From Tubulanus polymorphus (Eukaryota > Nemertea > Palaeonemertea > Tubulaniformes > Tubulanidae): 64,000 nt of DNA. Both the position numbers and the translations under genes were made by a program. The stretch is taken from the NCBI RefSeq assembly GCF_964204645.1, contig NC_134031.1:12498501-12562500 (forward strand), read 5' to 3'. The notes under the pieces were generated by a model that made no database searches, was not told where the DNA came from, and saw nothing but the letters and a program-made list of their open reading frames with translations. Position 1 is the first letter of the stretch, and the number at the start of each line of letters is the position of its first letter. This document shows positions 51,297 to 62,742 of this stretch, piece after piece.

Positions 51297-54239
51297 GACA
51301 TATGTATTTTGTGAAATTGCAAATTTTGTGACAACAGAATGACACTGATATCTCTAACTTAACTAGAATCACAAAGACCAAGTCTTGACAAGACAGTAGG
51401 CCTAAATCCGAGCACAATTCCAATTGCATGCTTGCTTGTGTAGTTATTCATAAAATCCAGCTCTTTAAACCTCATTCATCACTGTATCAGAATCAAGGAG
51501 TTATTTGGAATCTCATTTCATGACGACTAGTGCTGGATTTGTTAGCATTGGTTGACGTCTATGACGTCATGCCAATGCTAGTAAAATGGATCGAAAATAG
51601 TAGTACGAAAAAATAGCGCCGACTCTTCTCATTTTCATAGTAACTTCAAATTGTCACTCCGTTCACGTAAAACATTAGAAACAGCTGAAAATTACTTTAA
51701 AAAATGTTTCAATTATTCCCCACAACATAGCGTCGCCAGATTTCTGATTTAATGCTCCAAAAGTTATTCGATCGCATTTTTCTCGTTTATTATCTGGTTG
51801 ATGAGAGCAGGTTAAGCAATCGCGGAGCGATATGTCCGCATTGACATTGGCAGTAAAGAATGGGGATCAACAGCCTCTTCTGAATAGAAAAACATAAAAT
51901 TATGTACCTCCGGTTTATAAATATCACAGTGTTTGGATATCACTGTTATTCCAACTATCAGTATCCATGGGATTATTTGGGATTAATTCTCAGCGTCAGA
52001 ACACGTATTTCTAGATCAGCGGAACGGCTGCCTACTCGTGACTGAAACCCGCAGGCCTATGTGATCGTGCGGGAACGCCTTTACTAAAGTTAAAACCATT
52101 TCATGATGACACGAAACATCAAACGGTAAACGGTAGGCTACCACAATGATACGATATCAGGGGCGGATACAGGATTTTATAAAGGAGGGGGGGGGGGTGG
52201 GTGGCTGTAGGTTTATTAGTGGGATGGGCCCCCGCTCGTAATTGTTTTTTGAAAAATGAAGTACTCAGAGGCTCTCAGAAGCATTCTAAAACTCCTCTCG
52301 GTGGCAAATGAAAAAAACATTTGAGCGGCCAGAAAAAAAAGATAACACGCGTTCAGGGCCATTCTTACGCATGAATCAAGAAATAACAATTTCCAAATCA
52401 CGGGGGACTATACTGGGGTTAGACCATTTAAAAGTTCATAATGTACTTGTAGGTTATTAAAAATATTATGATATTTCATTTGGTTTGGTCTAAATTTAAT
52501 TAATGAGGAAACTAATGAAACTATGCTTAGAAAATATTGGTAATAAAGTAGTTTTGAATTTAGTGCGTACCATGCTACTGGCAAAAACCGTAAAGTTTCC
52601 CAAGTCTTCGTTTCTACCTAACGCATGCTCATTAGTCAGTGCTGTAATTGCTCTAAGTCGAGAAATCGGCACATTGCGCATGCGGTACTACATGTGAACT
52701 GAATGTGAACTTTAATGACTAATAGTCGCTGTAGTTTCCATTAGGTTCGAATCCCGTAAAAATATTGATCTTATTTACGCTGGTTCATCTTATAAGCAGG
52801 TTCGAAACCCGAAAATTACTGGTCATATTTCAAGCGTTACGACATGAACTTTGACGATTAAAATGTCGCTGGGTTATTGTTTGCCGAGTAAAAAAGTTAC
52901 AGCATCCCGAATATGAAACAATGAACTTTGATAGCCCCAGGATTTACTTTTAAGTGCTATTAGGTTCGAATCCCGAATGTGTAGCAGAAAAATACATTCA
53001 TCCTTTTTTTTATATACCGATATATATCTTAGATTTTCAGCTTATGGCAAGACCACTTGAACACCTGTCATTCCCCAAAATACAAATGATCCTATAAAGC
53101 GACCAAAACAAACTGCGCCTTCCCGCTGCGCAAAAGTTCACGCAGGTTCATTCCGTTATAGTTCTATGTTTCAGCGTTCTGACATGACCCAGTTTAGGAA
53201 AAAATACACATGTAGCGACGCATGCGCACGCGACCAATTTCTGGACTTAGAGGATTTCCCCAACACTTCCTAAAAGTAATGCGCATGCGTTATAAACAGA
53301 GACTTGGGAAACTTTACGGTTTATTTCGGAATGACAAAAACTTCCGCATTGAGAGCGCCACCGCACCAATTCAAATTCAATTATATGGATCGGAAACCCT
53401 CCAGCGATGCACTCTATGATCTTTAGAACCTGTCTCTGCTGACTGGGAATAACATATTTCTCAGCGCGAAGGGGGCGGGGCGCAGCGTCACCAGGTCCCG
53501 CTCCGCGAGGAAGCTAGATTTTCAAAGAAATGAGTGCACGCGTACGGCCGTGACCACTTGTTAGTGACGTCATCAAGAAGGATGGCTCCGAGAATCGCCA
53601 CATCACAGGTTACTGTGAATAAATGGGATTCGACCATTCAAAAGTTCAAAATGTACTTTCTTGTTTTGTAAAACAAGTTTATTCATGTCGTTTTATAAAG
53701 CATTTTGTTTGAAACATTCTTTAATAATGTTTGTTGAGTTTAAAGCCAATTGTCGTTGTGTAATTCCATACTGGTCACTGACATCAAAGTTTTAGTTTCT
53801 GTTCACATGTTTCGACTTATAAATATCCAACTTGTATGTTCTATCTTTTAATACAGGCCATGTGATTAATTGCGTATCACTCCATTAGTTTTAAAAGAGA
53901 GCACATATTTCGATATTGTTAAATAATTAACTACATTTTTTTCTGTCACACGTTGATTTTTACCCATCACTTATAAAATTCAAATGTACGTGATGTATTC
54001 TATAAGCTATGTAAGCTTGTTCTTTACAATACACTATGAATTTTCAATTTGTACTGACCATAATAGTATATTTTTCGTAAATAAAATTTTTTTTTTAATT
54101 AAATAATTTCAAAATCTTTTCTATGCCCTCTGCAACAGAAAGTTACTAAGGACTATTACATATTCAGATGTACGTTGATAATTGATTTCAATCCTCCCTT
54201 CAAATAATTATACGAACATTATTTCGGAAAATGCAGGTG
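51297..54239. other. 2.9 kb between Polintons, no gene recognised
   Basis: Higher GC than the Polintons. It holds a G-run near 52188-52203, GGTTCGAATCCCG words at about 52743 and 52970 with a variant at 52801, and degenerate ATGAACTTTGA repeats around them. No open frame is long enough or shows a domain. It may be host intergenic DNA or an old repeat. Confidence 0.5.
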
Positions 54240-54419
54240 AGTAATAGGGGAATGTGGCTTTCAGGCCAAAGGTCGAGCTCGTAAAAAATGAAAATAACAA
54301 TAATTTCCAGTTGAATTAGTCGCGCACACTCCTAATTCAACTAGAAATTATTGTTATTTTCATTTTTTACTCACTCGCCCCTTCAACCTTTAACCTGAAA
54401 GCCACATTCCCCTATTACT
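54240..54419. repeat. Left terminal palindrome of Pol-4 (180 bp)
   Basis: AGTAATAGGGGAATGTGGC / CCACATTCCCCTATTACT ends with inner arms AAAATGAAAATAACAATAATT and the inverse, and a loop around TTAGTCGCGCACACTCC. The central sequence differs wholly from the Pol-1/Pol-2 palindromes, though outer ends and symmetry are kept. Confidence 0.85.
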
Positions 54420-54616
54420 CTTAAAATAATCATATACATGAATAAATTATAAATGAATAACATATAAAAGTAATTCGGAAATGGCGTTTTCAGATCAGAG
54501 TTCGAGCTCTTATAGAATAGATATATAGATATATTTTAAACATTATTTCAATATTTATATTTGTATAAGTTAGATTTTTAAACATTAAAAGTGTCAGTAA
54601 AGTGTGATTGAAATAA

Positions 54617-54671
<55 letters not shown>

Positions 54672-54730
54672 GAATAACATATAAATGAATAACTTCTAAA
54701 ATCAATTTAGTAAAAAAATTTGATATTAAA
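54420..54730. repeat. Inner TIR remnant of Pol-4 with (TA)n microsatellite
   Basis: 54511-54620 is the inverse of 49317-49437 in the Pol-1 TIR. A TA run of about 50 bp occupies 54619-54668. The sequence then matches Pol-1 and Pol-2 up to the start codon (AAAATCAATTTAGTAAAAAAATT). No gene. Confidence 0.8.
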
Positions 54731-55385
54731 ATGGAACCAGAACAACCACAAACTATCAATATTACAAATAACACTGATGCTATAAATATATACTACAAGA
54801 AGTGTTCTAAATGTGAAATAGATAAAAAATTAGCTATAACAGAATTTAATAAGCGTAAGATTAGCAAAGATGGTTTTCAATATTGCTGTAAAACTTGTAT
54901 TAAACTATATGCCAAACAATACCGAGAAGATAATAGAGAAGCTTATAATGATTATATGACAGAATATATGAGAGAAAGATATAAAACAGATCTTAATTTT
55001 AGATTGAAACAATGCTTAAGATCTAGATTAACACAATTATTCAACAAAGAAACACATTCAGAAACACTATCTAATTTGTTGGGTTGTTCAGATGAATTCT
55101 TAAAATCATGGATAATATATCAATTCGACGATAAAATGAATATAGATAATTATGGTGAATACTTTCATATTGATCATGTGTTGCCGATTTCTAAATTTGA
55201 CATGAGTGATGATTATAATAAGAAGCTAATATGGAGCTGGAGAAATTTAAGGCCTTTAGAAAAGAAGGAAAACATAATTAAATCTAATAAACTAGATATG
55301 AAATTATATTTAGATCAACTGGATAAAGCAGACATTTGTTGAATTATGGAATTCAACACATAATGAAAAATACGTTGAAGCTTAA
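54731..55385 (+). pseudogene. HNH endonuclease of Pol-4, late frameshift
   Basis: The open part (203 codons to 55342) has the N-terminal Cys cluster (KCSKC ... CCKTC) and the HNH core (IDHVLPISKF, WRNLRPLEKKENI). One extra base near 55330 shifts the frame just before the conserved tail (FVELWNSTHNEKYVE), which ends at 55385. The catalytic core is intact, so the lesion may be mild. Confidence 0.75.
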
Positions 55386-56508
55386 GCGCTTAGAAAACCG
55401 GTTACTCTCGATCTATGTCAAACTGCCTATATGTAATTTTATTAGCTCTTTGCATCTGTCGCACGTTATATTCAGTTGAATAGGGTGTACCTCATTTGAA
55501 TATTGATCGAATGTGCTATTTCAGTTGAAAAGGATTAATCATAAAAGAACAAAGGAACATCTGTTGCTTAGACAGACAGTGCCTGGTATATTGGGCGTAG
55601 TCGCATTACAACAGTCGAACTGAAAAGGTGGAATATAGAACGCATAGGATTTCTCACTAAAAACACAATTAGGAGTTTCTAGTTATAAATGTAAGTACTG
55701 TTTTTGTTGTTATTAAGACGCCGGGAAACGTTAAACATGTTTAAGTGTATTAATTTTATTTGAAAACTACAACTTCATGTTAGTTTTATTCTACGCTAGA
55801 TATTTATCTTTTAGATAGCAAAATGCTACGCGTAACAAGAATACCATTGCTATTTAAACCAAGAAAGTGAAGATAGGAGGATGTGGAATCAGAAATTATG
55901 GATATTTCAACTCATGAAACTGTGGCAGTTTAGCCGTATTGTATAGGCTTTCAATGCATTACGTTTACCGGAATTTCAATTGCGTCGTTCAGCTATTGTT
56001 AATGTCACACACAGTGACATGTTCTATTATACTTTATTGAATCCTACATTCCACGCATACCTTACCGCTCCAGAGCCGAGCGGCTTGGAATGCGGAAATC
56101 GATACTGACTGTAGAATAAAATATATGTGTGTTTATGAAATAGTAATTTCACCAGTCGTTTCTTTGAATTTATTTTCAGTTTGAGGATTTATTATCGAGA
56201 ATCCGAAATGACTTATCTGGACAGATATAGTTACTGCTCCTATAGATAAACAATAGTAGTGAGATAATCTAAATCCTAATTTAAATAAAAAATATTAAAA
56301 AAACAATAACTTCAACTAGCTAGTGAATTCTATTATATTTTTAATATTTTCTTTTGCAATTCTTTTCAAAAGAGAATACTTTATATTTTGAATAGATTCA
56401 AATAAAAAAACAATAACTTTAACTAACCCAGTCAATTTAGTATCAATAACTTAACTAGCTAGTATTAAAATATTATAATATTTTTCTTATTAAATTTCTC
56501 TAATATAA
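55386..56508. other. Spacer of Pol-4 with about 0.9 kb of foreign-looking sequence
   Basis: From about 55386 to 56275 the base composition is less AT-rich and unrelated to Pol-2, where HNH is followed after 250 bp by the 200-aa gene. From about 56290 the Polinton spacer (CTTCAACTAGCTAGTGAATTC) resumes. An inserted repeat is likely, but I see neither gene nor clear terminal repeats. Confidence 0.5.
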
Positions 56509-57119
56509 ATGTCAAAGAAATCGAGTAAGAATAATGCCGGTATTGAAAAAACATTAGATGATTTAGGTATTAGTATAATAAGGATATTCCAACCAAAATT
56601 GAAAATAATATTCAAGTTGATAACAATATTGATTATGAATACTACTTATATTGTAAACACCATCTTGAATTACTAATTGCTGGTGGGAAATCTAAAGAGT
56701 TTTTAACTAAGACTATTACTTTTCAAGAATTAGATGCTATGAAACCAGATAAAGTAATAAAATATTTCAAGATTTATGAAGAAGCTAGATTAGCCCGAAT
56801 AAATGATTCTATTTCAGATGGTATTGTTAAATGTTATTCTAAGTTATGTAACCGGTTAATACCAATTGATGATGAAAATAAATTATATAGTGATTTGAAA
56901 AATGACTATTTAGTTATGACTGAATTACAAAAATGGGTTGGTTATGCTTCATTCCAATTAGGATCGGTTATGACATTAATTTCTACAACTGGTGTCATAA
57001 CATTTTCGAATATCAAACCTATGGAATATAAATCAGGTAAGAACGAAACAGATGTACTACAACCAAACGGCGAAACCGAAAATGAATCAGAACAAAAATT
57101 AACTAAAATAAATGAGTGA
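56509..57119 (+). pseudogene. 200-aa protein homologue of Pol-4, frameshifted
   Basis: It starts MSKKSSKNNAGIEKTLDDLGIS; a lost base (AGTATAATAAG against AGTGATAATAAAG) shifts the frame near 56570. The second frame is closely similar to Pol-2 through the hydrophobic segment to the stop at 57119, which overlaps the next start. Confidence 0.78.
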
Positions 57120-57480
57120 TGATATTGAGAAGCCCAGATCTGAAAAACAAAAATGGTGGTCAAAGGAGTTGGGAAAGAGATCTGCAGAATTAAAATGAGC
57201 TAAGAAAAAGAAATTAACTGATATAAATGAATCACAGAAATTATCTGATATTGATTCAAATAATAATCCATCTGATTCATCTAATAGTGGAAGAAATAAT
57301 TACTAATATATTACAATTGGATTAGTAACAGTTATTATATTCTCTGGTGTAATATATAAATATAAGTATAAATCTGATTATAACAATAATGATTCCAATG
57401 ATAATAAACCTATCATACCAGAAAATAAGTCAAATCGTAAAGTCATTGAAACTAAATCTAAATTATTATTAATGGATTAA
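57113..57480 (+). pseudogene. Small membrane protein of Pol-4, in-frame stops
   Basis: MSDDIEKPRSEKQKWWSKELG, then TGA after AELK, at the same place where the Pol-2 copy has its A-run frameshift. The frame stays open afterwards except for a TAA before YITIGLVTVIIFSG. It ends at 57480, 6 bp before INT. Confidence 0.7.
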
Positions 57481-57486
57481 AATAAG

Positions 57487-58578
57487 ATGAAAAAAGAACA
57501 ATATTCAAGAGATTTATATTATAACCCAGAAAGTGAAGTATCATATTCTAGCGTTTCAGAATTATGGGGTAAAATTAAATCTGATAAAGAAAATGGTAAT
57601 ATAAAATATAGTGAATTAAAATCATGGTAACAAAATCAACCAACATATCAAATCCACAAGAAAATGGATAAAACTTATTTAACAAGAAAAGTTATGGTTT
57701 CATATATCGATCAACGATGACAAGCTGATTTAATTGACATGAAGAACTTAGAAGAATGCAACAAAGGATATTTCTGGATATTAAATGTTATAGACATATT
57801 CAGCAGATACGCATGGTCAATTCCAATCAAAAATAAAACTGGTATAGAAGTGACAAATGCTTTTAAATCAATATTTAAAGAAGCTATTCCAGATAAGATA
57901 CAATTTGATGAAGGTAAGGAATTCTATAATAAACATTTAAAAAAACTATTATCTGATAACGATGAAGAATATTTTTCAACGCATTCAGATAAAAAAGCAT
58001 CTATCATAGAAAGATTTAATAAAACATTGAAAACTAGAATGTGGAAATATTTTACTGCTAATGAAACATATAAATATATCGATGTATTAGATGATTTAGT
58101 GAAAGGTTATAATAATTCTAAACATAGTTCTATAAATATGAAACCTATACACGCTAGAAAAGAAGATAATTCAGAAATAGTTTGGAATAATTTATATGGA
58201 GCGTTTGTTACACATGATTTTGGAGAACCAAAATTTAAAATTGGACAACACGTTAGAATATCTAAATATAGAAAAACCTTTTATAAAGGTTATACTCCAA
58301 ATTTTACTGAAGAAATATTTAAGATTAAAAAGATAATATTAACTAAACCTTTTGTTTATAAATTAGAAGATATAAAAGATGAAGAAATATTAGGTTATTT
58401 CTATGAACAAGAATTATCACTTGTACCAAATCCAGATGAAATAGAACACAAAATAGAAAAAGTATTGAAAACAAAAACTCTTAAAGGAAAAAAGTATTCT
58501 TTGGTGAAATATAAAGGATATGATGATAAATTTAATGAATGGATTTTATCTAGTAAAATTAAAAGAATAAATGAATAA
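57487..58578 (+). pseudogene. INT: Polinton integrase of Pol-4 with two nonsense codons
   Basis: In-frame TAA at 57628 (Leu in Pol-2) and TGA at 57718 (the Trp just before the first catalytic Asp). After that it is open for 279 codons with the second Asp (IQFDEGKEF), Glu (IIERFNKTL) and the chromodomain. The first catalytic Asp itself lies just after the second stop. Otherwise very close to Pol-1 and Pol-2. Confidence 0.9.
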
Positions 58579-58754
58579 AGATTTATTTATATTTGAACCG
58601 CATAATATGTTAGTTACTGGGGTAACAAACTGTAGTAAAACACATTTCATATTAGATTTGTTAGAAACTATTTGTAAGAATCATTTTGATAATATAATAT
58701 TATTCTGCCCTACTTATGAAATGAATAAAACATATAATAGAGATATAGTTAAAA
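58571..58754 (+). pseudogene. ATP: Packaging ATPase of Pol-4, truncated, Walker A altered
   Basis: The first 61 residues follow Pol-1, but Walker A reads TNCSKT with the Gly before Lys changed to Ser. At about 58752 the sequence jumps to the 3' end of the 144-aa gene in opposite relative orientation, with AAAATGG shared at the join. Walker B and the rest are gone. Confidence 0.88.
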
Positions 58755-58812
58755 TGGCCATATAACAGTTGAAGAACAAGATAAATTATTAAAAGAATTA
58801 GTTAATTATTAA
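58755..58812 (+). pseudogene. Last 19 codons of the 144-aa gene in Pol-4
   Basis: Reads NGHITVEEQDKLLKEL to the natural stop, matching the Pol-2 C-terminus. It marks the right side of the deletion/inversion breakpoint. Confidence 0.85.
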
Positions 58813-58828
58813 TTTTCTAATTATATAA

Positions 58829-60202
58829 ATGGCAGATAGTTTTCCAAAAGCTTTCCAATATGATAAATCAATTAAATATAATATTCCTGCAATAGATTTT
58901 AATAAAGATATTACATATAGAAATGAAGTTTTAGATTCATTAACTAATTTAGAAATTTATGTTACTGAAACTAATAATTTTAATGCAAAGATGGAAAATA
59001 TATTTCATGTATATTTAATTAATTTTAAAAAATCGAATGATGAAAAACAATGGTTATTAAAATCTAATATGAAGTATTGGCAGAACCAGTTAAATTTTGC
59101 TGTTTATTGTGCAACAACAGGATGTGGAATTGGTTGGAATGATCATTTGAATAATTTTAAATATAAATTAATTCAAAGTTTATTTAGATTTCATACATAC
59201 TTTCAAATCAGAATAATATTAAATGAATTAGAGTGTGCTTTACCTAGATATTTTAAAGAATTAGATAATAATATTAATTTATCAAAGTTTTATAAAATTT
59301 GCAATGAATTTAATATAGATATAAATAATTCTGATTTTAGAACAAAAATTGGAACAATAAGATCACTTCCTTGCCCTGAAAATATTTTACAATATTGTAC
59401 ACTTCCCATACCATCTAATAGTTTTTATAATATTATTAATAATAGATTAGGTTATGGTAAAATAGAAACTATGAAATTAGAAACATTAAATCTCAATAAA
59501 TTACCGAAATTTTACGATCATTTAAAACAAGAAAACAATAATGGTTGGGTTTATTTCATTTTAGAAAATAATGAAGGTTTTACTAAATCAGGTATACGAA
59601 GAATAAATCAATCTATTAGAACTTATTTGATATGTATTCTAGGATCACAGGTTGAAACAAGATCCCCAATAATTGGAAATTTAAATACATCATTTGATAC
59701 ACAGAACCAATTCAAAGTAATATTTGAAGATTCAATTCATAATGATAAAAATAGATCGATTCCCGAAAACATTGTAAGATATCAAAATTATTTAGATAAA
59801 TCACATATTAGATTAAATTAATGTATAGGCCCTAATCTATTAATTATTTCTAATGATTTAGTATTAAAGATGGGAAATATAATTGGTTATAATAATCTAA
59901 TTAAAACTGCAACAAAAAATAATTCATTTGGATAAAATGATATAAATAAAAAGATTATTACTGCTCCAAAATTAATGGAAGGTGAAAAAAATAAAAAACA
60001 TATTCAATCAACAGAAACTAAAACTAATAATATTAAATTAAATAATGATTCTAAAATAAAAGATTACAATACATCAGAAGATATAAAAACTGATAATATT
60101 CAACATGAAATAATTAAACTAAATGATGATAATAAATCCCATGAAAATACTAAATTAGCTATAACTTGTATAGGAATTGTAATCGGAAGTATTATATTTT
60201 AA
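58829..60202 (+). pseudogene. 462-aa protein homologue of Pol-4, two nonsense codons
   Basis: Open for 330 codons from MADSFPKAFQYDKSIKY to 59821, where a Tyr codon has become TAA. A second TAA replaces a Leu codon near 59935. The polar linker and anchor (AITCIGIVIGSII) remain in frame to 60202, with the last residues changed by an indel. It contains the full middle region lost from Pol-1. Confidence 0.8.
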
Positions 60203-60224
60203 ATTTTAAAATTTTATTATGTAA

Positions 60225-61232
60225 ATGGCAGAAGGTGGAGAAGATTATGAAATGGAAAACATGGGAAATAATAATGAAGGATTTATTGATGATGAACCGC
60301 AACCCAATTTAAATGAAACTAATATTGATAATGATAATTCATCAGCATACAATTCTAATTTAGCAGATAGTGGTTCTAAAGCCCCATCAACAGAGGAATA
60401 TATTAGAAAAACTAGATCAAGAATAAATCCTGAAAATGAAAATCAAGGTTTATCAAGACAAGATTTAGAAAATAATGAATTTATATATAATTTCCAACCT
60501 GTATTTGAAAGGTCTGGGTATAATATAAATGATAGAGGCGCCAGACTTTCAGTAGAAAATTTAAAACTTTTTAAAGGTAAATATTATTATCATTTGGATG
60601 GTGATTATTATATTGATATCACTAATCAAAGGACAAGACTAACTAAAATATTAGCGGAATCAACTTTGAAAAATTTAGAAACATTTAGAATTAAGAGAAT
60701 AAGTAATAGTAATGAAATAACTGATGTTACACAAGAAGAAAGAGATGATAATATACCAGAATTTAGTAAAAGAATTGATGACTTATTATCAAAAAAAATC
60801 CAGAAACAGAAACAACTTCTGAACAGAATTAAACTTCCAAAACTAGTAAACTTAAATCAAACGAAGTTCAAACTGAAAAACTTTTACCGAATGGATTACT
60901 TGATGCAACAGATCAAGAAATAGAAGCTTTAAGTATGTTTTCTAAAAAAACAATTAGAGAAATAATAAGTATACGAAATGAAGCCGATAAAATTGCGCGC
61001 GAAAAAAATGAAATTATTATTAAAATCATATGATTATAATATTAATAGATTAAAAGTTGTTGTTAAAGAGTTAATACTAAAACCAAATTCTGACATATCA
61101 CTAAAAGATAGAATAAAATTATTATTTAAGTTTGAAGGAATCACAATTCTTTCAATTCTAACAGCTGTAACTATGTTATTTACAACAATTGGTTTAGCTA
61201 TATCAAATGCTTTAAAATTATTTTTGGGTTAG
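60225..61232 (+). pseudogene. Coiled-coil membrane protein of Pol-4, frameshifted and C-truncated
   Basis: The N-terminus MAEGGEDYEMENMGNNNEGF is open to 60923. The middle part (FKGKYYYHLDGDYYIDI) matches Pol-1 but not Pol-2. After a frameshift, 60978-61232 encodes LLLKSYDYNINRLKVV and the first hydrophobic segment, then stops; the second hydrophobic tail is deleted. Confidence 0.75.
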
Positions 61233-61272
61233 TAAACATGATAAAAAAATAATTAATTTTTTTGTTAAATAA

Positions 61273-62017
61273 ATGAGTGGGAGTTATATCAATCCTTCTA
61301 AGAATCATAGAATATCTAATGCTATTAAAGCAGAAAGATCACATCATATAATTACTCATAACCCTTCTAATATTAATGATGGTTTATATTATGTAATACC
61401 TTGTAATATAGCTTTGATATTTGATCCTATTTTCAAAATTTATAAAACTAAACTAATAGAAATCGATAATAATAAAAGTGGTGTTGTTGATAATTTAAGT
61501 AATGTATTTGATTATAATGTAATACCTTCTACATCTAATAATGTAATACCTTCTACATCTAATAATGTAATACCTTCTACATCTAATAATGCAATACCTT
61601 CTACATCTAATAATGAAATATTAAATACGTGAAAATAGAAATTATTGTGATTATTGTAAAGGTGAATTTTCAAACGTTCCATCAAATTGGAATAAACATA
61701 TGAATACAAAGGTACATATTACTAATGTAATAGAACGTGTTGGTTTAAGAGAATTTATAGAACACCCATTTAAATATGTTACAGAATTTGTTTCAATTAA
61801 AAAAGTAAATGGTAAAGAATTATATGAAGATTTATTATTAGCAACACCTAATGGAGATGAATTAGATTTAACCGATGCTAATAAAATATTAGGATCAAAC
61901 ATTGTAAATGAAATATAAGGAGCAAACACTAATAAAGATAATAATGAAAATATAGTTACAGATAAGCATATTGATATTAAAGATTCTATGAAACATAAAG
62001 CAGAAAATAATGATTAA
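61273..62017 (+). pseudogene. Capsid N-terminus fused to zinc-finger gene (Pol-4)
   Basis: The first 37 codons are the capsid-like N-terminus (MSGSYINPSKNHRISNAIK...). At an AATGATG overlap the frame enters the zinc-finger gene (GLYYVIPCNIALIFDPIFK), as in Pol-1. Four to five copies of a 24-bp coding repeat (NVIPSTSN) follow. A stop and frameshift near 61632 precede a C2H2 finger (CDYCKGEFSNVPSNWNKH) and a tail ending at 62017. The capsid body is deleted. Confidence 0.8.
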
Positions 62018-62029
62018 TTTGATTGGATG

Positions 62030-62222
62030 TGTAACGAGGTCCTATTCTGCTGTTCCACAGTAGAAGTTTCCTCCAAATATCGACTCTGAGAGCCCAAAAA
62101 CCAGTAAAAAGGCGGACAAAAGATATTAACACAATCACCTATTGTTCTTTATTTTCGAGAGAGAGAGGGCAGCACCCTCCAGTTACAACATAGAAAACGA
62201 CTGATGGACATATTCCATCACA
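62030..62222 (-). repeat. 3' LTR
   Basis: Minus strand begins TGTGATGGAATATGTCC and ends CCTCGTTACA. AATAAA (complement of 62148-62153) lies about 70 bp from the 5' edge of the LTR, fitting a polyadenylation signal. The partner 5' LTR should be right of the window. Confidence 0.72.
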
Positions 62223-62234
62223 CCACCCCCCTTC
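62223..62234 (-). promoter_or_regulatory. Polypurine tract
   Basis: Minus strand GAAGGGGGGTGG directly before the LTR start, the usual place for plus-strand priming. Confidence 0.65.
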
Positions 62235-62742
62235 AACTTGTTCAAACTCCTATTTGAACAGGAATATATACCGGTAGTCAAAATATCTACACAAATTTAA
62301 TTATAGTCCTTATAATAGTATATTAAGCTCCAAACTTCTCGGCTCTGGATACAGTAGACATCTAACACGGCGTAGTCGTTGTTTCGCATTAGGGTTGCAT
62401 CTCAGTGATGATAATACATGCAGCTTTCGATCTCCACTAATGGTTTGTGGTTTGTTTTCGGGGCGCACCTAAGCGTAGTGTCTAACCAAAAATATCGATA
62501 CCATCAAGAGGTAGATACGGCCAATGGACACTGCACTTGGCTTGCCCCTCTGCCACTGTTCCTCGTCCTGGGAAGCTGAAAAATACAATCAGAAGAAAAC
62601 GGAAAGAAACTGTTCGCAATGGGGTGTGCTACATCTGGGGGTCACGTGTGGTAGTATTTGGACTGAATGGCTTTTTGTCACTAACATTACAACGAATAAG
62701 CGACTCCAGGTGAACCATCGTTAGGTACCGAAGGAAACACAT
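62235..62742 (-). other. LTR-element region between the ORF and the polypurine tract
   Basis: About 500 bp with no convincing coding sequence on either strand; probably 3' untranslated or degenerate internal sequence of the element. Confidence 0.5.

Larger units (their letters stand above)
54240..62029 (+). mobile_element. Pol-4: internally deleted and rearranged Polinton, truncated by an LTR element
   Basis: The left end is a 180-bp terminal palindrome. Order on the plus strand: HNH, 200-aa, membrane protein, INT, start of ATP, then the tail of the 144-aa gene, 462-aa, coiled-coil, and a capsid/zinc-finger fusion, all on plus. In Pol-2 the second group lies on the minus strand, so here it is inverted and several genes (POLB to 140-aa, end of ATP) are gone. 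Every gene is broken. It stops at the LTR element at 62030. Confidence 0.85.

Noticed and set aside
45787-62017. Alternative genetic code to explain in-frame TAA and TGA codons
   Set aside because: The intact Pol-2 genes end with ordinary stops and do not use these codons internally, and the changed positions correspond to several different amino acids.
62524-62724. 66-codon plus-strand ORF in the LTR element
   Set aside because: Antisense to the element, short, no recognisable motif.
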